DNA of 64,000 bases from Leptospira sp. WS60.C2 (GCF_040833955.1 NZ_CP162133.1:434001-498000), one strand, 5' to 3'. Positions 48,724-58,296 are shown, counted from the first letter of the stretch. Numbers and translations: made by a program. The notes: a model not told the origin generated them from the letters alone.

Positions 48724-50250
48724 TTAATCCACCACCGCTTGGATTTTTCCATCGATCGTTTGGAATTCCACTTTGGTTTTTCCTAGCTCCAATCCTTCTT
48801 TTGAGACGATCTCCTTTCCTTCTTTGTCATAAAGATTGGTGAGAACCATTTCTCCATTGTCTTTGGTAGAACAAACAATGAGATAGGGTGGTTTTTTCTC
48901 TCCGCCTGGATTGAAGTAAATCGTTGTTGCAGAAAGAATGGTGGCTTTTTCCTTTTCCTTAGGACTTGGAACATTCACTTCTAACGGTTTTAAGCTCATC
49001 GGTTCCTTAGGAGTTTTATCGATTTTGTCTTTGGAAAAAAGGATCACAGAATTGATGCTATCAATCCCACCATTGCCTCCAAGCAAACTTACCTTAGGTG
49101 GTTCACTCAACACATTCGGCAGAGGATGGACAGAAAGTCCGTATTGGCTACAAACATCCACAAGTCCTGTTGCCCCGGAAAGTGCCATCGCCGCTTGGTA
49201 ATTCAAAATCCCACCACCCAAATTGATCGGGATTTCTTTGGTTCCATTCGAGATTTTCCCTTGGCGAAGGGTAGTGGCTGTTTCTTTGGGAGACACTCCA
49301 AAATACAAGGAAGCTTCATGGATGATCATCCCTGTAAAACAATCATAAATCCATGCATATTCTATCTCTGATCGATTAATTCCACTCGAAGCGACAGCTC
49401 TTTCACAAGCAAGGCCTGCTGGGCTTTTTAAATCCTTTTTTTGGATGAGGTATTCAGCATGGGCGCTATGTCCTGAACCAATCACATAAATGTGTTTAGC
49501 ATCAGATTTGATCACCTTATTTTCGATTAACTTCTGTTTCATGGTCTCGGAAGTAATGAGGGTGGCAAATCCATGATCAGTGACAATGGCAATCATTGGT
49601 GTGCTGTAAACCCCTGAAAGTGGTTTCTTTAATTGTTTTTCCACCATTGGTTTTTGGTATTGGAAGGCACGGGGATTGGTTTCGGCAAGAGATCGAAAGT
49701 GTTTGGTAATCTCTTCTAAGTCTTCACTTGTCACACCAGTATCAAACATCATTCGTTCACATAACAGTGAGTAAAGACCAATCAGTGTGGCTCCATACGG
49801 CATTTCCCAATCCTTATGGCATACGGTTGCTGTGAGTCGTTTGAGGTCGGAGACTTGTTTGAAAACAGATTTGGGAATGTCGGCGGCAGCGACTAAAACC
49901 ACAGCATAAGGATTGGCTTTGACTATCGTATGGGCCTGTTGGAGCGCACCTCCCACACTGGCACCACCTAAGTCTACTGTATGGCAGGCAAGACCGCCAA
50001 ATCCCATATCATTTGCATCTTTGATGGTAAACCCATAACCTTCCCTGCCGAGAGACTGCGCTTCGATGGAAACAAAATCGGTGAGATAGGGTTTGAGTTT
50101 TTCTCTGTCGGTTCCTAAAAAACCGAACAGTTTATCGACTGAGTGAAATAGTAAAGATTGGTATTTTTCCAGTGGGGTGAGGTTTTTGTAAACCTCGGCA
50201 TCAAATTCCGATTCAATTGTGTCGCTGACACCAAGTAAAATAGGGTTCAT
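48724..50250 (-). CDS. SCP-x/thiolase-like protein lacking the catalytic cysteine
   Basis: A 508-residue thiolase-fold protein. The thiolase core is recognisable (VVLVAAADIPKS, LACERAVASSGI, INLGGGILNYQAAMALSGATG), with an OB-like C-terminal domain (about 415-508). The site that should read C-A-S-G in thiolases reads GGASVG at residues 95-100, so no cysteine is there. The later GHPxGATG block is MALSGATG, without the His. Catalysis by the normal mechanism is therefore unlikely. It is last in a leftward operon with three unrecognised genes. Confidence 0.8.
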   Translation of the reverse strand: MNPILLGVSDTIESEFDAEVYKNLTPLEKYQSLLFHSVDKLFGFLGTDREKLKPYLTDFVSIEAQSLGREGYGFTIKDANDMGFGGLACHTVDLGGASVGGALQQAHTIVKANPYAVVLVAAADIPKSVFKQVSDLKRLTATVCHKDWEMPYGATLIGLYSLLCERMMFDTGVTSEDLEEITKHFRSLAETNPRAFQYQKPMVEKQLKKPLSGVYSTPMIAIVTDHGFATLITSETMKQKLIENKVIKSDAKHIYVIGSGHSAHAEYLIQKKDLKSPAGLACERAVASSGINRSEIEYAWIYDCFTGMIIHEASLYFGVSPKETATTLRQGKISNGTKEIPINLGGGILNYQAAMALSGATGLVDVCSQYGLSVHPLPNVLSEPPKVSLLGGNGGIDSINSVILFSKDKIDKTPKEPMSLKPLEVNVPSPKEKEKATILSATTIYFNPGGEKKPPYLIVCSTKDNGEMVLTNLYDKEGKEIVSKEGLELGKTKVEFQTIDGKIQAVVD

Positions 50251-50265
50251 GAAGCCACATTTGAA

Positions 50266-51060
50266 CTAACCTTCTAGATTCATCAAGGCATTCATTCGAA
50301 AATCTTGTATGATTTGTTTGCATCGTTCAGTGATCCGAGTCAAACTTTCCCCAAACTTTTTCCCGTTGTATGCATTAAAAGAATTCGGGTATTCTTTTTC
50401 ATTCACTTGGACAATCATGTCTGGATTGATTCTGTTTTTTGCCATTAAGTCTTGCACTGCAACAATGATATTCTTTAGCGCAATACATCCATCTTTCAAA
50501 AGATTTTGGGATGCTTTTTCAATAACAATGGCATTGCCATTGGCATCTAACAAGGTTTTCATGAACTCTTGCATTTTCATGGAGGGAAGACCACGACGGG
50601 TTAGCCCAATTCGTTCCACTTGCAAAACTGCATCTTGGAGATGAGAGTATTCGGGAGTTCCTTTGAAAATATAAATGAGAACTGGTAGTTCGATCTCTGT
50701 AAAATCCAACATGGCTCCATAAAAATAACGTGTTTCTATTTTGGCCAATGGATGGAAGTCTACTTTCTTGTAGTTAGCCAACTTCTCAATCGATTCATCC
50801 ATGATACGATTGAGAGTTTGTGCTTTTGCTGCTTCTTTTTTGGCTGCCAGTTCTTGGAATTTTGCTTTGAGTTGTTCTAAAAAAGTAACTTCTTCTGTGA
50901 GAAATTTGGAAATGTTGCCTCTCAGTTTTAACACCTGTAAGTAACGCTGCTCAAATCCTGTTTGGTCAAATGCTTTTGGATTGAGTTTTCCATGTTCTCT
51001 ATATTCTGATCGAATTTTTTCTAAAATGGCTTTTGTTTCTGCTTCTGACAGTTCTTTCAT
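50266..51060 (-). CDS. Unrecognised helical protein in a four-gene operon
   Basis: A 264-residue soluble, mainly helical protein, rich in Lys and Glu, with a coiled-coil-like stretch at about residues 60-95 (EEVTFLEQLKAKFQELAAKK). Conserved-looking segments include FYGAMLDFTEIELPVLIYIF and GLTRRGLPSMKMQEFMKTLL. I recognise no family. Its ATG overlaps the end of the upstream gene by four bases, and the thiolase-like gene follows 15 bases later. Confidence 0.65.
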   Translation of the reverse strand: MKELSEAETKAILEKIRSEYREHGKLNPKAFDQTGFEQRYLQVLKLRGNISKFLTEEVTFLEQLKAKFQELAAKKEAAKAQTLNRIMDESIEKLANYKKVDFHPLAKIETRYFYGAMLDFTEIELPVLIYIFKGTPEYSHLQDAVLQVERIGLTRRGLPSMKMQEFMKTLLDANGNAIVIEKASQNLLKDGCIALKNIIVAVQDLMAKNRINPDMIVQVNEKEYPNSFNAYNGKKFGESLTRITERCKQIIQDFRMNALMNLEG

Positions 51061-52196
51061 TTCGATTGTTTCCAGTGTTCAATTTCCAAAATGGTTTTAT
51101 CTAAATCCTGCGCAAAATAAAGAGAGGCATTTTTTGCATCTACATACATCAATTGGTTGGCATATTGTAGTTGTTTGACTTGGATTTCATTTTTGAGGTT
51201 CAATATATTCAATAACTGCAAACTCATTTTTTTCAAGTCTTTGATAATCCCTTCTGTATGCCTTTGCATTTCAAACAAATGTAAGTTATTTAACTTTTCT
51301 TTGTCTGACTCAATTAATTTCATCTCTTCTCTTTTTTCCACAGGAGCTTTTGAGATATAATAGGTAATGGGACGAGGATAAGAGGTCATTTCTTTATGAA
51401 GATCGATCATTTTGTCGATGGCTTCAAAGACGGTCGAATCCATTTCTCTAGAAAAATTTCCCACAATATTTTTATTTTCCGAAGGATCTCCCGTGAGCTC
51501 AAAAATCCGAGAAGATTGTAAATTTCGAATGATGGCAGTGATCCGCTCTCGGTAGGTGGCGATGATTTTTAAAAAATCATCGATTCGTTGTTGTGCTGTT
51601 TTTTCCCCTATGCCTTCTTCCAGTCTTGTTTCTGCCGTAATTTGCGAGTGGTCTGATTCTTCTTCGGGATGGTTCGAATCAGGAGTGTTTAACAATCCTT
51701 CATGAGATATCCCAACTTCTTCTTTGGGAGGTTCCTCACCTTCAAAAATATCCAAATCCACATCCTCGCGCATTAGGTTTTCCTCGACGATGGGAGATAG
51801 TTTTTCTTTGGAAATTTCCAAAGGTTTGTTACTTTTTTCAGGAGAATTTGGTTTGGCCTCTGGAGTTGTGATAAAACGACCCAAAATGGGATTGGATTTT
51901 AAATCTTCGGAAATGACGATGGGTTGGCTTGGAATGTCTGCCGTTGGTTTTGGGAGGTTCTTCTTCGGTTCTGGTTTTGGAATTGATGTTTGGTGTTGTG
52001 GCAAAAGTTCAAAATGATTGCCTACCAGTTTTAAAATTTCAATTCTTCGAATTTCCTTATTGAATCTTAAAGCATAACGATTGTTATCTTTATCAATATA
52101 TCGTTGGTGGATTTGGGAAATGGAAAGTTTGAGTGGATCGATGTCTGTGATCGAATCAATTTTTATATAATGGTATTTTGATTTTTCGGGTGTCAC
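51057..52196 (-). CDS. Unrecognised protein with Pro-rich linker and coiled coil
   Basis: A 379-residue protein with three parts. Residues 1-70 form a small folded domain. Residues 70-200 are Pro/Glu/Ser-rich and probably disordered. Residues 200-379 are helical with coiled-coil character (IRNLQSSRIFELTGD, EKREEMKLIESDKEKLNNLH). No signal peptide or membrane segment is visible. Both ends overlap its neighbours by four bases. The function is unknown, and I found no motif. Confidence 0.65.
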   Translation of the reverse strand: MTPEKSKYHYIKIDSITDIDPLKLSISQIHQRYIDKDNNRYALRFNKEIRRIEILKLVGNHFELLPQHQTSIPKPEPKKNLPKPTADIPSQPIVISEDLKSNPILGRFITTPEAKPNSPEKSNKPLEISKEKLSPIVEENLMREDVDLDIFEGEEPPKEEVGISHEGLLNTPDSNHPEEESDHSQITAETRLEEGIGEKTAQQRIDDFLKIIATYRERITAIIRNLQSSRIFELTGDPSENKNIVGNFSREMDSTVFEAIDKMIDLHKEMTSYPRPITYYISKAPVEKREEMKLIESDKEKLNNLHLFEMQRHTEGIIKDLKKMSLQLLNILNLKNEIQVKQLQYANQLMYVDAKNASLYFAQDLDKTILEIEHWKQSK

Positions 52197-52477
52197 AGTC
52201 GTAAAATTTCCAATAAAGCTTCTGTGAAAGCATACGAGAGTAAGAGGTTCGGGTCAACTTCCTTCTCCCTGGAAATGAGGCTTAACGTAAAAAAATCATA
52301 CCGAGACAACTCCAGCCGTTCATAATGCCCTAATTCTCCCTGCGGAAAGTGCCCTGGTTCCATTCCTTCCAATTTTAAGGATAAGATAGCCATTTTTACG
52401 ACAAGGCCAAGATCTAAGTGGCGCTGTTTGAGAATTTCGTAGAGTTCCGAATCAATCCAAATGAGAATAGAAAACAT
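52193..52477 (-). CDS. Unrecognised small protein, first gene of a four-gene operon
   Basis: A 94-residue, Leu-rich soluble protein with mixed helical segments (ELYEILKQRHLDLGLVVKMA, LLLSYAFTEALLEILRL). It begins at the ATG at 52477 and overlaps the next gene by four bases. No family is recognised. The gap to rpsT (divergent, about 120 bases) must contain the operon's promoter. Confidence 0.55.
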   Translation of the reverse strand: MFSILIWIDSELYEILKQRHLDLGLVVKMAILSLKLEGMEPGHFPQGELGHYERLELSRYDFFTLSLISREKEVDPNLLLSYAFTEALLEILRL

Positions 52478-52596
52478 TGTCCCTCCCGAAAATGGGGTAG
52501 GAAGAAGACAGTTTGGTTCTCATTTTTTTCTCTTTCGCCTTGACCGGCAGAGTGGTACTCAAAAGATAAGTAAAAATTCCTCATAGGGGACATTCC

Positions 52597-52872
52597 TTGG
52601 CTAATTTAAAATCATCTAAAAAAGACATTCGTAGAACCGCTCGTAGAAAGGAGCGAAATGGAGAAGATCGTAGTGAATTACGCACTTACGCTCGTCTTCT
52701 CATTAAAGCCATCAAAACTGGCGACAAAAAAGAAGCACTTACTGTTTTCTCAAAATTATCATCCAAATTGGATCGTGCTGCGAAAACTAAGCTCATCCAT
52801 AAAAAAAATGCGGATCGAAAAAAATCCCGTATGGCACTCCGCATCAACGCAATCGAGACAAAAGCCGCCTAA
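52597..52872 (+). CDS. rpsT: 30S ribosomal protein S20
   Basis: A 91-residue basic protein with the S20 pattern: ANLKSSKKDIRRTARRKERN at the start, a central helix and KLIHKKNADRKKSRMALRIN near the end. The start is TTG (52597), with AGGGGA upstream. It is monocistronic and followed by a clear terminator. Confidence 0.96.
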   Translation: MANLKSSKKDIRRTARRKERNGEDRSELRTYARLLIKAIKTGDKKEALTVFSKLSSKLDRAAKTKLIHKKNADRKKSRMALRINAIETKAA

Positions 52873-52897
52873 CATTCGCTTTTAGCTACTTGGAATG

Positions 52898-52922
52898 AGG
52901 CCACCTTCGAGTGGCCTTTTTT
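52898..52922 (+). terminator. Rho-independent terminator of rpsT
   Basis: AGGCCAC (52898-52904) pairs with GTGGCCT (52911-52917) around CTTCGA, followed directly by a run of Ts. It lies 25 bases behind the rpsT stop, as expected for a strong intrinsic terminator. Confidence 0.9.
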
Positions 52923-52976
52923 ATTTCTATTTCTCGTTTACAGAATTCAAAGCTCTCCTACATTGGTCATAACAAC

Positions 52977-53049
52977 GGGCGATTAGCTCAGCTGGGAGAG
53001 CAGCTGCCTTACAAGCAGCGGGTCGGCAGTTCAATCCTGTCATCGCCCA
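52977..53049 (+). tRNA. tRNA-Val (anticodon TAC)
   Basis: The acceptor stem GGGCGAT (52977-52983) pairs with ATCGCCC (53042-53048). The anticodon stem GCTGC/GCAGC encloses CTTACAA, giving TAC. The D arm (AGCTCAGCTGGGAGAGC) and T arm are canonical. It is a single gene between the rpsT terminator and the glm operon. Confidence 0.96.
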
Positions 53050-53145
53050 AACCGTTTACCTTCGTTTCTATTTTTTATTTCCACTTCCTTCTCTCTCCTT
53101 ACAAAGCAAAAAGATAGACTTACAGTGCGAATCCAAGAGCCTTGA

Positions 53146-54531
53146 TTGTATTGTATGCATTTTACAAAAGAGTATGATCTGTCCTCCCTAATGATTTCGA
53201 TCTCCGGTGTTCGGGGTAAAATTGGACAAGGATTTGGACTCGAAGAGGCACTTGCTTTCTCCAAATCGTTTGCGACCATGATGAACGGTGGCACTGTTGT
53301 CATTGGAAGAGACTCAAGGCCAAGTGGCCCATATTTGGAATCCTTACTCACCTCAGCATTGTTAGCTTCTGGAAATTCTGTTTTAACATTGGGTCTTGTA
53401 CCTACACCTACAACAAAAGCCGTTGTGAATCTTGCTAAAGCAAATGGTGGGATTATGATTTCTGCTTCGCACAATCCCATGGAATGGAACGCATTCAAAT
53501 TCATTTCTAAAAAAGGATTTTTTTTCTCTAGCGAAGAAAATCAAAAATTACTTTCCATTCTCCAAGCTGGAGCTTTTGCCAAAGAACAAATTTCTCCCAA
53601 GGGTTATGTTGAATCAGGTGAAGATTATATTGATTTGCATTTATCATCTGTTTTAAAACGAGTGAACGTATCTAAGATTAAAAAGAAAAAGTTTACCGTA
53701 TTTGTCGATTCAGTCGGTGGAGCAGGTTCTTATGTTGTTCCAAAGTTTTTACAAATGTTAGGTTGTAAGGTCATATCACATAATTGTAATCCTGATGGTA
53801 CATTCCCTCGGCCACCGGAACCTACAGCGGCTGCCTTAAAAAAAGTAGAACCATTCTTTAAAAAATCAAAAGCAAACATTGGTTTTGCGCTCGACCCTGA
53901 TGCCGATCGATTGGTGTTATTTACACCGAAACGTGGTGCCATTTCGGAAGAGTATACTCTTCCTCTTGCCCTGATGAATGTTCTTGCTTCCTCGAAAAAA
54001 AAGTCCAAGGTTGTTGTGAATCTTTCGACTAGTTTTTTAAATGAAGAGGTCGCTTCTCGGTTTGGTGGGGAAGTGATTCGAAGTAAAGTGGGTGAAGCGA
54101 ATGTTGTCGAAGAAATGATAAAGACCAAAGCTGTGTTTGGTGGAGAAGGAAATGGGGGAATCATTGATCCAAATATTCCTTCTTTTGGACGAGATACTCT
54201 CTCTGGTATTGCTCATATTCTAAACATCATGGCTGAAACTGGGAAATCCATTGATGAACTTATGGATGAATTACCGCAATTGTATATGGACAAACAGTCC
54301 TTTCCTTTGGCAAAGGGAATGTCCTTAGAAACTTTGTATGAAAAGTTTCAGAATGAATTTGCTCCTCAATTGATTTCTGATAAGGACGGGTTATGGATGT
54401 ATGTTTCCGATTCTTGGATCCACATTCGCCCTTCCAATACAGAGCCAATCTTTCGTGTTATTACTGAAACAAAATCCAAGTCCGATTTAGAATCTACCTT
54501 AGAGAGGGTAAAACAATGTGTGGAATCGTAG
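53146..54531 (+). CDS. glmM: Phosphoglucosamine mutase-like enzyme (GlmM role)
   Basis: An alpha-D-phosphohexomutase of about 446-461 residues, expected to turn glucosamine 6-phosphate into glucosamine 1-phosphate. The phosphoserine loop IMISASHNPMEWN (ASHNP), the metal loop ALDPDADRLVLF, the sugar loop GGEGNGGIIDP and the phosphate-binding RPSNTEPIFRV are present. Three ATGs (53146, 53155, 53191) are in frame; the last gives MISISGVRGKIG, close to the usual family start. It overlaps glmS by 16 bases, which supports the GlmM role over phosphomannomutase. Confidence 0.87.
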   Translation: MYCMHFTKEYDLSSLMISISGVRGKIGQGFGLEEALAFSKSFATMMNGGTVVIGRDSRPSGPYLESLLTSALLASGNSVLTLGLVPTPTTKAVVNLAKANGGIMISASHNPMEWNAFKFISKKGFFFSSEENQKLLSILQAGAFAKEQISPKGYVESGEDYIDLHLSSVLKRVNVSKIKKKKFTVFVDSVGGAGSYVVPKFLQMLGCKVISHNCNPDGTFPRPPEPTAAALKKVEPFFKKSKANIGFALDPDADRLVLFTPKRGAISEEYTLPLALMNVLASSKKKSKVVVNLSTSFLNEEVASRFGGEVIRSKVGEANVVEEMIKTKAVFGGEGNGGIIDPNIPSFGRDTLSGIAHILNIMAETGKSIDELMDELPQLYMDKQSFPLAKGMSLETLYEKFQNEFAPQLISDKDGLWMYVSDSWIHIRPSNTEPIFRVITETKSKSDLESTLERVKQCVES

Positions 54532-56351
54532 GTTATTTAGGAAAAAGAGAAGCTCTTCCTGTCATCATCAAAGGTCTCAAACGATTAGAATACCGTGGTT
54601 ATGACAGTGCCGGTGTTGCTCTGTTAAACGGTGGGTTGGAGATTGTTAAAAAGAAAGGAAAAGTTGCCGATTTAGAAGCAGAAATTGGAACGAGAAAATT
54701 AGATGCCAGCCTTGGCATTGGACACACTCGTTGGGCAACCCATGGTGAACCCAATGATCGTAACGCACACCCTCATACAAGTTCAGATGGAAATCTTGCC
54801 ATCATCCACAATGGGATTATAGAAAACTATGGATCGATCAAAAAAGAATTAGAGAGTAATGGTCATGTTTTTAAGTCCGATACAGATTCTGAAGTTCTCA
54901 TTCATTTAATTGAGGAAATCAAAAAACAAAATAAATGTTCCATTGAAGAAGCAGTACGTCTCGCATTAAATGAAGTAGTTGGTGCTTATGCGATTGTAGT
55001 ACTTTCGAAAGATAGTGAAAGAAGTATGATTGCCGCAAGAAAAGGTTCTCCTCTTGTGATTGGAATTGGGGAAGGGGAGTATTTTGTTGCCTCTGATGCT
55101 ACACCTATCATTGAATATACGAACAACGTTACATATCTCAATGACCAAGAGATTGCCATCATCAAAGATGGAAGTCTCGTGGTAAAAAACTTAGAGAATG
55201 TAACCAAAACTCCTTTCATTCAAAAATTAGAATTGGATTTGGAAGACATAGAGAAGGGTGGATATCCACACTTTATGCTAAAGGAGATTTTTGAACAACC
55301 TAAGTCCATCAAAGATGCAATGCGTGGTCGATTGGTATCCCGAGAGCACCATTTGTTTTTAAGTGGGATTGACCAATACTTAAATAGATTTCTAAATGCA
55401 GACCGTTTGATTTTGATTGGATGTGGTACCTCTTGGCATGCTGGCCTTATCGGTGAATATCTCTTTGAAGATCTTGCAAGAATTCCTACAGAAGTGGAAT
55501 ACGCATCCGAATTTCGTTATCGCAATCCAATTGTGACTGAACGAGATGTGGTGATCGCAGTCTCTCAATCTGGAGAAACAGCAGATACACTCGCGGCGAT
55601 TGAACTTGCAAAGTCGAAAGGTGCATTGATTTTTGGGGTTTGTAATGTGGTTGGTTCTTCCATTGCTCGTGCTTCGCATGCAGGTGCTTATCTTCATGCA
55701 GGACCAGAGATAGGTGTTGCATCCACCAAAGCATTTACTTCGCAAGTTACTATTCTTACGATGATGGCTTTGTATTTAGGTTTGAAGAAAGGTTCGATTT
55801 CCTTATCAGACTATCAAACTTTATTATTAGAACTTGATTCTATCCCTGATAAAGTTGCAAAAATTTTGACCAAAGATGAAGAGATTCGTAACATCTCTGA
55901 ACATTTTTACCGTGCATCTAACTTCCTTTATTTGGGACGTGGTTTTAATTTCCCTGTGGCTTTGGAAGGTGCATTAAAATTAAAAGAAATTTCTTACATC
56001 CATGCGGAAGGTTACCCTGCTGCGGAAATGAAACATGGTCCTATTGCCTTAATTGATGAAGATATGCCGGTGGTTTTCATTGCCACAAAAGACGGCTCTT
56101 ATGAGAAGGTGATCTCCAATATCCAAGAAGTGAAAGCAAGAAAAGGAAAGGTGATTGCAGTCGTAACAGAAGGTGATACTGAAATCAAAGGTATGTCAGA
56201 TTTCACATTTGAAATTCCAAAAACGGCAGATGCTCTTGTTCCATTGCTTGCAGTGATTCCTTTGCAATTATTGTCTTACCACATAGCAATTCTTAGGGGA
56301 TGTAATGTGGACCAACCGAGAAACTTGGCAAAATCAGTAACGGTGGAGTGA
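54516..56351 (+). CDS. glmS: Glutamine-fructose-6-phosphate aminotransferase GlmS
   Basis: GlmS makes glucosamine 6-phosphate from fructose 6-phosphate and glutamine. The N-terminal MCGIVGYLGKR exposes Cys2 as the glutaminase nucleophile; GHTRWATHGEP, SDTDSEVL and two SIS domains (IGCGTSWHAGL, SQSGETADTL; LGRGFNFPVALEGALKLKEI) follow. The C-terminus has the conserved LAKSVTVE. At 611 residues it is normal. It overlaps glmM, so no leader for a glmS ribozyme exists here. Confidence 0.97.
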   Translation: MCGIVGYLGKREALPVIIKGLKRLEYRGYDSAGVALLNGGLEIVKKKGKVADLEAEIGTRKLDASLGIGHTRWATHGEPNDRNAHPHTSSDGNLAIIHNGIIENYGSIKKELESNGHVFKSDTDSEVLIHLIEEIKKQNKCSIEEAVRLALNEVVGAYAIVVLSKDSERSMIAARKGSPLVIGIGEGEYFVASDATPIIEYTNNVTYLNDQEIAIIKDGSLVVKNLENVTKTPFIQKLELDLEDIEKGGYPHFMLKEIFEQPKSIKDAMRGRLVSREHHLFLSGIDQYLNRFLNADRLILIGCGTSWHAGLIGEYLFEDLARIPTEVEYASEFRYRNPIVTERDVVIAVSQSGETADTLAAIELAKSKGALIFGVCNVVGSSIARASHAGAYLHAGPEIGVASTKAFTSQVTILTMMALYLGLKKGSISLSDYQTLLLELDSIPDKVAKILTKDEEIRNISEHFYRASNFLYLGRGFNFPVALEGALKLKEISYIHAEGYPAAEMKHGPIALIDEDMPVVFIATKDGSYEKVISNIQEVKARKGKVIAVVTEGDTEIKGMSDFTFEIPKTADALVPLLAVIPLQLLSYHIAILRGCNVDQPRNLAKSVTVE

Positions 56352-56354
56352 TTT

Positions 56355-57386
56355 GTGAATCTCTTATTAGATGATTCAAAACGAAATCCTGCCTTAGATC
56401 CGCTTTCCAGATTTCATTCTTTTTTTGAGTGGAATTTGGGTGGTTTGACATTGCTTGAGAAGTTAGAAAGAAAATACCCTGGTGCTAAAATTTTTTACAA
56501 GGGACCAAACAAGGATTTTGAAACTTTAATTTTTAATCGATACCCTCATGTATATCCAGCGACGTTAGAATCCTATGATTCCATTTATAGTTCGGATTCA
56601 TTTTTACCTTGGGAATTACTTGGGACTGTGACTTCCATCATTGAAGAGACTCTTACGATCGAAAAAGAATGGAAACGCTTTCGCCAAAAATACAAAGCAA
56701 AACAATCTGGCTTTCATATTGTAGGTAAGGACAAACACCTTTACATTCACTCGGGTGCGACCGTTTATCCAGGGGTTGTTTTTGATACCACGCATGGTCC
56801 TATCCTCATAGAAGATGGAGTCAAAATCTCTTCTTTTAGTTTTTTAGAGGGTCCTTTGTTTGTTGGTAAAAATTGTCAAATCGACAATGCCAGAATCACA
56901 GGTGGGACTCTCATTGGAAACCAATGCCGTATTGGTGGTGAAGTGGAGAATTCGATTCTCTTGGATTTTACCAACAAACACCATGAAGGATTTTTAGGTC
57001 ATAGTTTTGTTTCCAGTTGGGTCAATTTAGGTGCTTTATCTACGACAAGTGATTTAAAAAATAATTATGGCATCGTAAAACTAAAAGTAGGTGATTCCAT
57101 CGTTAATACGGGAACGATCAAATTTGGTTCTGTCATTGGTCCCTTTACTAAATTAGCTATTGGTGTGATGGCAAATACTGGTACTGTATTTGATATTGCC
57201 TGTAACATCGTTGAGTCGCGAATTCAAGGATTTGTGCCAGCTTTTACTTGGGTGAAACCAGGTGGTCGTTACCGCTTGGAAGAGTTTTTGTTTGATACTA
57301 AAAAAATCATGGCTCGCAGAGGCATGAATTTGTTTGAATTCGAAGAACATTATTTGAGAAAATTGTACGGATCGTTTTCGGAGTAA
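56355..57386 (+). CDS. Alternative GlmU-type sugar nucleotidyltransferase/acyltransferase
   Basis: A 343-residue protein fitting the alternative bacterial GlmU family (TIGR03991-like). The N-terminal half lacks the usual AAGxGTRM loop but has a diverged nucleotidyltransferase-like start (LLLDDSKRNPALDPLSRF). The C-terminal half is a left-handed beta-helix (ILIEDGVKISSFSFLEGP, RITGGTLIGNQCRIGGEV) with a possible UDP-GlcNAc-forming role. The GTG start lies three bases behind glmS. Its place after glmM and glmS supports the pathway assignment. Confidence 0.8.
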   Translation: MNLLLDDSKRNPALDPLSRFHSFFEWNLGGLTLLEKLERKYPGAKIFYKGPNKDFETLIFNRYPHVYPATLESYDSIYSSDSFLPWELLGTVTSIIEETLTIEKEWKRFRQKYKAKQSGFHIVGKDKHLYIHSGATVYPGVVFDTTHGPILIEDGVKISSFSFLEGPLFVGKNCQIDNARITGGTLIGNQCRIGGEVENSILLDFTNKHHEGFLGHSFVSSWVNLGALSTTSDLKNNYGIVKLKVGDSIVNTGTIKFGSVIGPFTKLAIGVMANTGTVFDIACNIVESRIQGFVPAFTWVKPGGRYRLEEFLFDTKKIMARRGMNLFEFEEHYLRKLYGSFSE

Positions 57387-57389
57387 TTC

Positions 57390-58295
57390 ATGACACCTAG
57401 TTTGCAAGCGCATATCAATTCAGGAAAATCAGTCGTCATCGATGGGCTAAGTTTTTTTTATATCGAAGAAGGCAAAGGTGACGAGATCATTTTACTGTTA
57501 CCTGGATTTTTGACAACATCATATAATTATCGTAAGTTGGTTGAGCTTTTATCCACTCATTATCGAGTCATTGCCCTTGATTTTTTGGGAACTGGATTTA
57601 GTGGAAGGCCTGATGGACCCCTGTCTCACAGATTACAAGCCCATTATCTATCTCCATTTTTAGAAAAAGTTGTAGGGGATAAAAAAGTTCATGTTGTTGC
57701 TTTTGATTATGCATTACCGATTTTATGTTTCACGTTCAAGGAACATGCTAATCAATTTAAGTCGCTTTCGATTTTGGGTGGTTTTATGAACTTACCCAAG
57801 TTTCGATTTTACTTTCCATTGCATCTTTTACGTTTGCCTGTACTTGGTGAAATATTCTCTTTTTTGTTTCGTCCACCTTTACTTCGTTTCTTTTACAAAT
57901 GGTTTTTAGTTAAAAAAACGCACCATTTTACAAGTGAGTGGGAGAAGACCATGTATCACTTGTTATTTGAGGGAAAGAATCGCAAGAATACACTAGAATT
58001 CATTCGAAATGTGGATCGTTCCACGCATGCCCTGCGTGAAATTGAAGAAGGTGCCAAACAATTTGTAGGGTTACGGCAGATTTATTTGGGAGAAGAAGAT
58101 TTTCGTATCTCGCCTAAACAAACGGAATATATGAAAGAAACTTTGCGCACTAGTAGCCTTGTTTTTTTACCATGTAAACATTTGGCGATGGAAGAATGTC
58201 CTACAGTTGTTTATGAAAAACTTCATTACTTTGTAGATAGTTTTTCTCATAAGAAGACCAAAACATTCCACTTTAACAAACAAAATAAGGACTAG
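57390..58295 (+). CDS. Alpha/beta hydrolase with aspartate nucleophile
   Basis: A 301-residue alpha/beta-hydrolase. The oxyanion part [16 protein letters not shown], the [15 protein letters not shown] block and the nucleophile elbow VVAFDYA are seen. The elbow residue is Asp106, as in haloalkane dehalogenases and epoxide hydrolases, not Ser. The catalytic His may be in PCKHLAMEE near the end. It lies three bases behind the glmU-like gene and one base before the carboxylase gene, so it belongs to the operon. The substrate is unknown. Confidence 0.78.
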   Translation: MTPSLQAHINSGKSVVIDGLSFFYIEEGKGDEIILLLPGFLTTSYNYRKLVELLSTHYRVIALDFLGTGFSGRPDGPLSHRLQAHYLSPFLEKVVGDKKVHVVAFDYALPILCFTFKEHANQFKSLSILGGFMNLPKFRFYFPLHLLRLPVLGEIFSFLFRPPLLRFFYKWFLVKKTHHFTSEWEKTMYHLLFEGKNRKNTLEFIRNVDRSTHALREIEEGAKQFVGLRQIYLGEEDFRISPKQTEYMKETLRTSSLVFLPCKHLAMEECPTVVYEKLHYFVDSFSHKKTKTFHFNKQNKD

Positions 58296-58296
58296 T

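Noticed and set aside
54400..54516. glmS ribozyme or other leader before glmS
   Set aside because: glmS overlaps the preceding gene by 16 bases, so there is no untranslated leader.
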